Below are positions 1-5,463 of a stretch of 5,463 nucleotides of DNA, in pieces. The stretch is taken from assembly GCA_019686145.1 (NCBI GenBank), contig JADGHK010000203.1, positions 1 to 5,463 on the forward strand, written 5' to 3'. The notes beneath the pieces were generated by a model that was not told the DNA's origin, searched no databases, and saw only the letters and a program-made list of their open reading frames with translations. The DNA comes from Bryobacteraceae bacterium. Its GTDB lineage: Bacteria; Acidobacteriota; Terriglobia; Bryobacterales; Bryobacteraceae. The translations under genes and the position numbers were made by a program. How positions within the stretch are numbered: the stretch's first letter is position 1; each line of letters starts with the position of its first letter.

Positions 1-435
1 GATCTGAAGCCGGGCGAAGTGTATGTTGCCTCTGGCGGTTCGCCCACATACGCAATGTGGGGCGAGCTCATGTCGACGCGGGCGATGCGTCTAGGGGCAT
101 CAGGCGCGGTTCTGGACGGGATGTCCCGCGACACGCGCGGCATCCTGCAGCTCGGCTTTCCGACGTTCTCGCGCGGCAGATACGCCCAGGATCAGCGCGC
201 CCGAGGGAAGGTGGTTGATTTCCGGCTGCCCATTGAGATTGGGGGCGTAACGGTCCGTCCGGGCGATGTGGTTTTTGGTGATATCGACGGTGTGGTCGTC
301 GTGCCCTGTCAGGCAGAAGAAGAGGTTTTCCGGAGGGCGTTGGAAAAGGTCTCTACCGAGAACCGGCTGCGTACGGAAATCGCCGAGAATGGCATGAGCG
401 CAGTGGAAGCGTTCCGGCGCTTTGGCGTGATGTAG
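1..435 (+). CDS. RraA-family protein (HMG/CHA aldolase-like), 5' end missing
   Basis: The reading frame is open from base 1 (DLKPGEVYVASGG...) to a TAG stop at 433-435, so the gene starts upstream of the window; the GTG at 19 is an internal Val codon. The 144 visible residues carry RraA-fold features: a glycine-rich start, GELMSTRAMRLGASGAVLDG (about residues 21-40), then SRD (R43, D44), the Arg-Asp pair used in this family for substrate and divalent-metal binding, then GFPTFSRG. A hydrophobic strand follows (GDVVFGDIDGVVVVP), then a C-terminal helix ending in a SAVEAFRRFGV-type tail. That tail is typical of the longer 4-hydroxy-4-methyl-2-oxoglutarate / 4-carboxy-4-hydroxy-2-oxoadipate aldolase branch rather than the short E. 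coli RNase E inhibitor RraA. The family assignment is firm. The substrate is not: many relatives were named menaquinone methyltransferase in error. It is probably a cytoplasmic, metal-dependent aldolase or decarboxylase. Confidence 0.88.
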   Translation, partial: DLKPGEVYVASGGSPTYAMWGELMSTRAMRLGASGAVLDGMSRDTRGILQLGFPTFSRGRYAQDQRARGKVVDFRLPIEIGGVTVRPGDVVFGDIDGVVVVPCQAEEEVFRRALEKVSTENRLRTEIAENGMSAVEAFRRFGVM

Positions 436-562
436 CCGCTAAGCGTGTTTGGCTTCGCTGCTCATCCCGTCGAGCTTTGCGGCCCGGAATCGGCCAGCCT
501 GGCAGGATCAACCGCCTTGAAAAAAGCAGTTTCAAAGAATTTTGTAGGCGACGGGGAAGGGC
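436..562. other. Convergent intergenic region
   Basis: This 127-bp gap lies between the stop codons of two genes that point at each other. I see no credible coding sequence in it. Apart from the AT-rich inverted repeat at 517-535, only short GC-rich self-complementary bits are visible, such as GGCC...GGCC around 481-494 and GCCA/TGGC around 493-503. None is followed by a clear T-tract. It presumably holds the transcript ends of both genes. Confidence 0.6.
517..535. terminator. Possible weak bidirectional terminator (AT-rich hairpin)
   Basis: TTGAAA (517-522) and TTTCAA (530-535) are exact reverse complements separated by a 7-base loop. AATTTT follows at 538-543, and an A-run (520-525) lies within the left arm and loop. 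The position between two convergent stop codons suits a shared transcript end. The stem is only 6 bp with a single G-C pair and the T-run is short, so it is a poor intrinsic terminator by the usual rules. It may be chance. Confidence 0.2.
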
Positions 563-1549
563 CTAAATGGTGGGCTTTGCGTCGTGCTCTTCGCCCAGCT
601 TGTCGACGTGGATTGCTTCGAGCAGCCGGGTGAGCTTATCCGCCAGGTTTCCTGCTGCGATGCGCCGCAGCTCTCTTACCTGCTGCATCGCTTCGGTCCG
701 CCTGCCGACCAGTGTCAGGCTGACTCCGAGGCTGTAGTGGGCTTCCGCGTAGTCCGGCTGCAGTTCAATCGCCCGTTGGTAGGCGCTGATTCGCTCCGCG
801 CTCCGTCCAAGCTTTCCTTTTGCAAAGCCGAGGTGGAACCAGGCTTCGGCGAAATCCGGCTTTGCTTCCACCGCACCCTGCAAGTTCCGTGCGGCGCTGT
901 CGTAGTTTTCTGTCCAAATTTGCCCGAGTGCCAGCTGATAGGTTTCTTCCGCCTCAGGGTTGCGGGCATTGGCCCACTCCTCGATCGAGCGCAGCGCTTG
1001 CGGCTTGAGCTTGTCGTCCTCGATGGGCACAGCGAAGGCCACGTACCGCGTTCCGGCGAACTGCGGAACCAGAACACCCAGGACCTTGCCGTCGCTATCC
1101 GTGACTGGCGCTCCGGCCAGTGATTCCGGCACGGTCCCGTTGAGCTCTGCGACCAGTCCGGATCCGGGAATATCGCGAACCGACTTCAGTTCAAGAACCT
1201 GACTGCCCGCGTTGAGTTTCGCCGCTGCTGGCATGTCTGCGGCCCGCCACTCGGAAACAGACTCGAACGGCTGCTCGACCCACAGACGGATCAGCCCCGC
1301 TCCCGGGTTGTCGGCCACCACCCAGCGAACCGTCTGCCGGGGACGGGACCCGTCGCTGACTTCCACCCGCCTGGCGCCCATCAGAACACTCCGTGCCGTC
1401 ACGATATGGCCGCCGCTCAAGGCGACGCCGTGTCCGGATCGGAGCTCGCGTCCCTCTGCGCCGTACGCCACCACGCGCACCGACGGTTGCGCGAACGCGA
1501 GAGCGCAAAGAGCAAAGCCGAGGGTGCACAGTATGGCGGATTGCCTCAT
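563..1549 (-). CDS. Exported trypsin/HtrA-like (apparently inactive) protein with C-terminal TPR repeats
   Basis: This is a 328-residue protein, ATG at 1549-1547, TAG at 565-563. A GGAGG Shine-Dalgarno 8 bases upstream supports the start. Residues 1-20 look like a Sec signal peptide: MRQS, a hydrophobic core, then AFA with likely cleavage before Q21, so the mature protein should be periplasmic or secreted. Residues about 22-175 resemble a chymotrypsin/HtrA fold: SGHGVALSGGHIVTA, the ADNPGAGLIRL strand, ESLAGAPVTDSDGKVLGVLV, and a closing YVAFAVPI strand. At the three catalytic positions I align Ser54 in place of His, Gly85 in place of Asp, and Ala145 in place of the nucleophilic Ser, so it is probably a pseudoprotease. 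Residues about 200-300 hold three TPR units; the second and third have clear consensus (AEAWFHLGFAKGKLG..., AEAHYSLGVSLTLVG...). The likely role is binding or scaffolding in the cell envelope; the partner is unknown. It is divergent from ileS and has no same-strand neighbour in the window. Confidence 0.85.
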   Translation of the reverse strand: MRQSAILCTLGFALCALAFAQPSVRVVAYGAEGRELRSGHGVALSGGHIVTARSVLMGARRVEVSDGSRPRQTVRWVVADNPGAGLIRLWVEQPFESVSEWRAADMPAAAKLNAGSQVLELKSVRDIPGSGLVAELNGTVPESLAGAPVTDSDGKVLGVLVPQFAGTRYVAFAVPIEDDKLKPQALRSIEEWANARNPEAEETYQLALGQIWTENYDSAARNLQGAVEAKPDFAEAWFHLGFAKGKLGRSAERISAYQRAIELQPDYAEAHYSLGVSLTLVGRRTEAMQQVRELRRIAAGNLADKLTRLLEAIHVDKLGEEHDAKPTI

Positions 1550-1557
1550 GCGGGGAA

Positions 1558-1562
1558 CCTCC
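1558..1562 (-). promoter_or_regulatory. Shine-Dalgarno site of the protease-like/TPR gene
   Basis: The plus strand reads CCTCC, so the transcript carries GGAGG, 8 bases before the ATG at 1549-1547. This strong, well-spaced site fixes the start that gives an intact signal peptide. Confidence 0.8.
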
Positions 1563-1627
1563 AGCTACTTCGATAACACAGACGGTGTAGCCGGAGGTAG
1601 CGTTGCCTTCCGAATTTACGGAATGCA

Positions 1628-1656
1628 TACATATCCTAACTGGTCAATCCTATCAA
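1628..1656 (-). promoter_or_regulatory. Candidate sigma-70-type promoter for the TPR gene
   Basis: Read on the minus strand, TTGATA (1656-1651) matches five of six bases of the TTGACA -35 consensus. A 17-bp spacer leads to TATGTA (1633-1628), a weak -10 with three of six matches. Transcription would begin near 1621 and leave a leader of about 70 bases. The spacing is ideal and the region AT-rich, but the -10 is poor. Confidence 0.25.
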
Positions 1657-1707
1657 TCACTTGCACATCGCCGGACGCCAATCGGTTACCATAAAAGACA
1701 AGCGTTC

Positions 1708-4527
1708 ATGTCCCTTGAAATCGATCTAAAGAAGACAGTTAATCTTCCGCGCACGGATTTTCCCATGAAGGCGAACCTCACCCAGCTGGAGCCGCGTCTC
1801 CTGGCGAGGTGGGAGGAAAGCAAGCTTTACGAGCGGATTCGAAAGGCACGGGCAGGCCGTCCCCTGTACGTTCTTCACGACGGTCCTCCTTACGCCAACG
1901 GCAACATTCACCTTGGCACTGCCTTCAACAAGATCCTGAAAGACTTCATTGTCAAGAGCCGTAGCATGGCGGGATTCGACGCCCCGTTCGTGCCTGGATG
2001 GGATTGTCACGGCCTTCCGATCGAGATCAAGGTAGACAGTGAGCTCGGCAGAAAGAAAGCGTCCATGACGCCGGCGCAGATTCGCGCCGAATGCCGCGCC
2101 TACGCTGCGAAATACGTCGACATCCACCGCCGCGAATTCAAGCGCCTTGGAGTCTTCGGCCGCTGGGACGACCCCTACCTCACAATGAGCGCCGAGTACG
2201 AGGCCGTCATCGCTCAGGCTTTTGTCGATTTCCTGGACCGCGGCTACGTATACAAAGGGCTCAAGCCGGTCAACTGGTGTATTCAGGATCGGACCGCGCT
2301 TGCGGAAGCCGAAGTCGAATACGAGAAGCATACAAGTCCTTCCATCTGGGTCCGTTTCCGCCTGACTTCCGAACCCGAGAGGATTGATCCCGCGCTGGCG
2401 GGACACAAGGTCTACGGCTTGATCTGGACCACCACGCCCTGGACCATCCCCGCCAACATGGCCATCGCCTACCACCCGAAATTCGAATACCTGGCGGTGG
2501 AGGTTGGGGAAGAGGTCTACATCGTCGCGGCTGAACTGCTGAAAGCCACTGCCGAGCGCTGCGGCTGGATCGACCCGCGGGAGCTGGCGCGGTTCCCCGG
2601 CGAGCGGATGGAAGGCGTCATCTTCCGTCATCCGTTTCTCGACCGTGATTCCATCGGCATCCTTGCGGACCATGTCACGCTGGAGCAGGGCACAGGCGCT
2701 GTCCATACGGCTCCCGGACACGGACAGGAGGACTACGTCGTCGGACGCCAATACGGAATTGCCACCTACTGCCCTGTCGATGCCCACGGTCGCTTCTTCA
2801 ACGCGCCGGGTGCGCCCGGTCCATTGCCCGAGGAGCTGATTGGCAAGAGTGTCTGGGAGGGCAACCAGACTGTCATCGGTCTGCTGCGAGCAAACGGAGC
2901 GCTGCTGGCCGAGAAGACGATCGAGCACAGCTACCCGCACTGCTGGCGGTGCCATAACCCGACCATCTTCCGGGCTACCGAGCAGTGGTTTATCGGCATG
3001 GACCGGAACGAACTCCGCCAGTCCACGCTCGACGCGATCAGGAAGGTGCAGTGGAAGCCGGAATGGGGCGAAGAGCGAATTGCCAATATGGTTTCCACGC
3101 GTCCCGATTGGTGCATCTCGCGCCAGCGGGTTTGGGGCGTGCCCATCGTCGTCTTCTACTGCGAGCGCTGCCAGGAGCCGCTTACAGACCGGAAGTACCT
3201 CGACCGTGTCATCGACCTGTTCCGCGAGCACTCATCGGACATCTGGTATGAGCGCTCGGCGGCGGAACTGCTCGGCGAGGACGCGGTCTGTTCCTGCGGG
3301 GGCAGGGAATTCCGCAAGGAAACCGACATTCTGGACGTCTGGTTCGACTCCGGTTCCAGCCATCTGGCCGTCCTGACCGACAAGAACCAGCTTCCGTGGC
3401 CAGCCGACCTGTACCTGGAAGGCGGGGACCAGTATCGCGGATGGTTTCAGAGCTCCTTGCTCATCGGCGTGGGGTTGAAGGGCGGGGCGCCTTACAAACG
3501 TTGCGCAACCCACGGCTGGACGCTCGACGCCGAAGGCCGGGCGATGTCGAAGTCGCTCGGGAACATCATCGAGCCCGAGAAGATTGTCAAGCAGTACGGA
3601 GCCGAGGTGCTCCGGCTGTGGGTGGCCTCGGTCGAATTCACCGAGGATGTGCGGATCTCCGAAACCATGCTCATGCGCCTCTCCGAGGCATACCGGAAGA
3701 TTCGCAACACCTTCAAGTATGCGCTTGGCAACCTCGACGGCTTCGATCCTGCAACCGACGCGGTTCCCGCCGGCGACATGCTCGAGATCGATCAGTGGAT
3801 TCTGACGCGCGCGGAGCGGCTGGTCGAACGCTGCCTGGCCTTCTACGACGAGATGGAGTTTCATCGCGTCTATCAGGCGTTGTACAACTTCTGCGTCACA
3901 GACCTCAGCGCGATCTACTTCGACGTTCTGAAGGACAGGCTGTATACCTCGCCTGCCAAATCGCATGCACGGCGCAGCGCGCAGACCGCGCTCTACCGGC
4001 TGACCTGGGCGCTGGTTCGGCTTCTCGCACCGATCCTTACGTTTACGATGGAAGAGGTGTGGAGCTACATGAAGCTCCCGGCAGGGGCGCCCGACAGCGT
4101 CCACCTGTCGGTTTTCCCGGAACCTTCCGAATTGACGGAGGGTCTCACCGACGAGGCTCGTGAGCGCGCAGGGAATTGGGAAAGGCTGATGCCGGTCCGG
4201 GAGCAGGTGCTGAAGAGTCTCGAAGTCGCGCGGCAGGAGAAGGTGATCGGCGCCCCGCTCGAAGCCCGGGTTCACTTGCGGGCAAACGGCAATCTCTATC
4301 CGCTGCTCGAGCGCTACGCAGCCGAGCTGCCCGGTCTGTTCATCGTTTCACAGGTAAGCCTCGACAACCATACGGATGAAGCTGCTCTCTCAGTCCATGT
4401 GGAGCGGGCCGAGGGCACGAAGTGCGAGCGCTGCTGGAAATACACGAAGGATGTTGGCTCGAATCCCGAGCTGCCGACCGTCTGCGCCAACTGCGCGCGG
4501 GCTGTGGTCGAGATGACAAATGGCTGA
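1708..4527 (+). CDS. ileS: Isoleucyl-tRNA synthetase
   Basis: Cytoplasmic class I synthetase that charges tRNA-Ile with isoleucine and edits misactivated valine. The 939-residue length matches bacterial IleRS. The start is ATG at 1708, because [20 protein letters not shown] fits the family N-terminus; the frame is open further upstream to a TTG at 1603, but that stretch is not IleRS-like. In order: [12 protein letters not shown] (60-71, the HIGH region, with Thr at the second His), [11 protein letters not shown] (96-106), editing domain with TTTPWT (241-246) and [16 protein letters not shown] (328-343, Asp342), CWRC (412-415), Cys pairs at 485/488 and 528/530, WFDSGSSH (545-552), AMSKS (612-616, the KMSKS loop), an anticodon-binding helical region, and a C-terminal zinc finger (C906, C909, C926, C929). 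The zinc finger indicates the bacterial IleS1 type. No strong Shine-Dalgarno precedes the start. It heads the ileS-lspA-lgt run and overlaps lspA by 8 bp. Confidence 0.97.
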   Translation: MSLEIDLKKTVNLPRTDFPMKANLTQLEPRLLARWEESKLYERIRKARAGRPLYVLHDGPPYANGNIHLGTAFNKILKDFIVKSRSMAGFDAPFVPGWDCHGLPIEIKVDSELGRKKASMTPAQIRAECRAYAAKYVDIHRREFKRLGVFGRWDDPYLTMSAEYEAVIAQAFVDFLDRGYVYKGLKPVNWCIQDRTALAEAEVEYEKHTSPSIWVRFRLTSEPERIDPALAGHKVYGLIWTTTPWTIPANMAIAYHPKFEYLAVEVGEEVYIVAAELLKATAERCGWIDPRELARFPGERMEGVIFRHPFLDRDSIGILADHVTLEQGTGAVHTAPGHGQEDYVVGRQYGIATYCPVDAHGRFFNAPGAPGPLPEELIGKSVWEGNQTVIGLLRANGALLAEKTIEHSYPHCWRCHNPTIFRATEQWFIGMDRNELRQSTLDAIRKVQWKPEWGEERIANMVSTRPDWCISRQRVWGVPIVVFYCERCQEPLTDRKYLDRVIDLFREHSSDIWYERSAAELLGEDAVCSCGGREFRKETDILDVWFDSGSSHLAVLTDKNQLPWPADLYLEGGDQYRGWFQSSLLIGVGLKGGAPYKRCATHGWTLDAEGRAMSKSLGNIIEPEKIVKQYGAEVLRLWVASVEFTEDVRISETMLMRLSEAYRKIRNTFKYALGNLDGFDPATDAVPAGDMLEIDQWILTRAERLVERCLAFYDEMEFHRVYQALYNFCVTDLSAIYFDVLKDRLYTSPAKSHARRSAQTALYRLTWALVRLLAPILTFTMEEVWSYMKLPAGAPDSVHLSVFPEPSELTEGLTDEARERAGNWERLMPVREQVLKSLEVARQEKVIGAPLEARVHLRANGNLYPLLERYAAELPGLFIVSQVSLDNHTDEAALSVHVERAEGTKCERCWKYTKDVGSNPELPTVCANCARAVVEMTNG

Positions 4528-5032
4528 TCTCAAATCGCCTCGGATTCTTGCGTTCACCCTGGCGGGCATCGTCTTCCTCGTCGATCGCCTGACGAAGTGG
4601 TGGATCGAGGCGGCTCTTTCCCCGTGGGAATCCCTTGTGGTGATTCCGGGGTTCTTCCAGATCATTCACACGCGCAATCCGGGCGCAGCATTCAGCCTGC
4701 TTGCCGACGCCAGCCGGGAGGTGCGGCTGTTTGTGCTCGTCGGCGTATCGCTCGCCGTGCTGGCTTTGATCTCGACGCTGTTGTGGAATGCTTCCCATCA
4801 CCTCTCCAACGGGCACCGGATCCTGCGGACTGGTCTTTCGCTGGTACTCGGAGGCGCCCTGGGCAACGTCTATGATCGTGTGATGAGTGGCGCGGTAACG
4901 GACTTCCTTGACTTCCACATCGCCGGCTACCACTGGCCGACGTTCAATGTCGCCGACAGCGCGATCACGATCGGCGCCGGTCTCATGCTGTTGAGTATGT
5001 GGCGCGGGCGCCAGGAGGCAGTCCGTACCTGA
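4520..5032 (+). CDS. lspA: Lipoprotein signal peptidase (signal peptidase II)
   Basis: Inner-membrane aspartyl protease that cleaves the signal peptide of prolipoproteins just before the diacylglyceryl-cysteine made by Lgt. The 170 residues match the family length. Visible signatures are DRLTK (22-26), NPGAAFSLL (53-61), [10 protein letters not shown] (111-120), VTDFLDF (126-132) and [11 protein letters not shown] (142-152). By family alignment Asp128 and Asp146 are the catalytic dyad. Hydrophobic segments at about 8-28, 68-90, 100-116 and 146-161 fit the four-helix topology. The ATG at 4520 lies inside the end of ileS (stop at 4525-4527), and only a weak GAG precedes it at 4510-4512, so translation is probably coupled to ileS. 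The TGA at 5030-5032 shares its last base with the lgt start. Confidence 0.96.
   Translation: MADLKSPRILAFTLAGIVFLVDRLTKWWIEAALSPWESLVVIPGFFQIIHTRNPGAAFSLLADASREVRLFVLVGVSLAVLALISTLLWNASHHLSNGHRILRTGLSLVLGGALGNVYDRVMSGAVTDFLDFHIAGYHWPTFNVADSAITIGAGLMLLSMWRGRQEAVRT
5013..5018 (+). promoter_or_regulatory. Shine-Dalgarno site of lgt inside lspA
   Basis: AGGAGG lies within the last codons of lspA, 13 bases before the lgt ATG at 5032. The match is perfect but the spacing is longer than the usual 5-9 bases, so re-initiation from the overlapping lspA stop probably contributes as well. Confidence 0.55.
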
Positions 5033-5463
5033 TGTTTCCGAAGCTGGTAGAGATCAATGGGTTTTTCGTACCCACCTATGGTTTCCTCGTCGCGGTTGCT
5101 TTCCTGGTAGGGCTGTGGGTGACAACCCGTCTGGCGCGGCGGACTGGGGCGAACGCTGAAGTCATTACAAATCTCGCGATTTATTGCGCGCTGGCGGGAA
5201 TCGTAGGCGCCAAGCTGTTCCTGTTTCTTTTCGACGCCGGATATTATCTCCAGAACCCAGGTGAGATCCTTTCGCTTAGTACCCTGCAAGCCGGCGGCGT
5301 GTTCCACGGAGGCCTCATTCTCGCGCTCATCACAGCGATTTACTACATGCGAGCCAACAAGCTTTCCGGTTTTGCAACGGCAGACCTGTTTGCCCCTGGG
5401 CTCGCTTTGGGACACGCCATCGGCCGCATCGGCTGTTTTGCTGCAGGATGCTGCTGGGGCTCC
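5032..5463 (+). CDS. lgt: Prolipoprotein diacylglyceryl transferase, 3' end missing
   Basis: Integral membrane enzyme that transfers diacylglycerol from phosphatidylglycerol to the lipobox cysteine of prolipoproteins, the step before LspA. The ATG at 5032 overlaps the lspA stop by one base (TGATG). The frame stays open for 144 codons to the window edge; the family is usually about 260-300 residues, so roughly half is visible. Visible features are an N-terminal PTYGFLVAVAFLVG helix (Tyr16 probably equals the conserved Tyr26 of E. coli), GIVGAKLFLFLFD (56-68), GGVFHGGLI (88-96; His92 matches E. coli His103), and the signature GHAIGRIGCFAAGCCWG (127-143). Arg132 matches E. coli Arg143, whereas Cys135 and Cys140 sit where E. 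coli has Asn146 and Glu151. This Cys-bearing form occurs in many non-proteobacterial Lgt proteins, so I read it as a functional lineage variant. Confidence 0.95.
   Translation, partial: MFPKLVEINGFFVPTYGFLVAVAFLVGLWVTTRLARRTGANAEVITNLAIYCALAGIVGAKLFLFLFDAGYYLQNPGEILSLSTLQAGGVFHGGLILALITAIYYMRANKLSGFATADLFAPGLALGHAIGRIGCFAAGCCWGS

Larger units (their letters stand above)
1550..1707. promoter_or_regulatory. Divergent intergenic region between the TPR gene and ileS
   Basis: These 158 bp separate two divergent starts, so both promoters should lie here. The middle (about 1610-1660) is visibly more AT-rich than the flanking genes. It includes a short direct repeat, TCAATC at 1644-1649 and 1653-1658, with a 9-bp period. 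For ileS the best -10-like element I see is TACCAT (1687-1692), with TTGCAC (1661-1666) upstream, but the 20-bp spacing is too long for a standard sigma-70 promoter. If that -10 is used, the ileS leader would be under 10 bases. There is no T-box leader: the space is too small and the AGGGTGG-type antiterminator core is absent. Confidence 0.55.

Noticed and set aside
445..633. Small plus-strand open frame across the convergent gap
   Set aside because: It starts at a GTG without a ribosome site, runs into the 3' end of the TPR gene, and has no recognisable features.
584..1123. Plus-strand open frame of 179 codons opposite the TPR gene
   Set aside because: It is antisense to a gene with signal peptide, TPR consensus and strong ribosome site; its own translation shows no domain logic.
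1603..1707. In-frame upstream extension of ileS from a TTG, adding 35 residues
   Set aside because: The added residues do not look like an IleRS N-terminus, no ribosome site precedes the TTG, and the ATG at 1708 gives a normal 939-residue protein with the family's LPRTDFPM opening.
1550..1707. T-box riboswitch upstream of ileS
   Set aside because: Only 158 bp are available and shared with a divergent gene; no antiterminator core or terminator hairpin is present.
2840..3376. Ser/Arg-rich alternative-frame ORF inside ileS
   Set aside because: Low-complexity Ser/Arg/Thr-rich translation is typical of an off-frame reading of a GC-rich gene.
1726..4275. Long minus-strand open frames opposite ileS (501 and 347 codons, abutting in the same frame)
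   Set aside because: They lie wholly antisense to a certain gene, resemble no family I recognise, and are what GC-rich codon bias produces on the opposite strand.

Overview
The window is ordinary, high-GC bacterial chromosome with dense coding. Gene content and protein style (an RraA/HMG-aldolase-type protein, a secreted protease-like/TPR protein, a bacterial-type IleRS, and an Lgt with a GRIGCFxAGCC signature) suggest an Acidobacteria-like organism, perhaps a Bryobacterales/Solibacter relative. That placement is inference from protein style, not a search result.

Layout, left to right. (1) The 3' part of an RraA-family gene (+ strand), entering from the left edge and ending at 435. (2) A 127-bp convergent gap (436-562) with one weak AT-rich inverted repeat. 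(3) A minus-strand gene (1549 to 563) for an exported protein: signal peptide, a trypsin/HtrA-like domain with all three catalytic positions apparently substituted, then about three TPR repeats. (4) A 158-bp divergent intergenic region (1550-1707) that must hold the promoters for the TPR gene and for ileS. (5) A tightly packed plus-strand run ileS-lspA-lgt: ileS and lspA overlap by 8 bp, lspA and lgt share one base (TGATG), and lgt runs off the right edge.

Functionally, ileS supplies isoleucyl-tRNA. lgt and lspA are the first two steps of lipoprotein maturation: Lgt adds diacylglycerol to the lipobox cysteine and LspA then removes the signal peptide. The tight spacing implies co-transcription and translational coupling. 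ileS next to lspA is a common arrangement in bacteria; lgt directly after it puts two successive pathway steps together. The RraA-like gene and the protease-like/TPR gene have no evident link to this run.

I see no mobile element, CRISPR array, tRNA, rRNA or clear riboswitch. The least routine items are the apparently dead protease domain fused to TPRs, the Cys-rich variant of the Lgt signature, and the HLGT variant of the IleRS HIGH motif.
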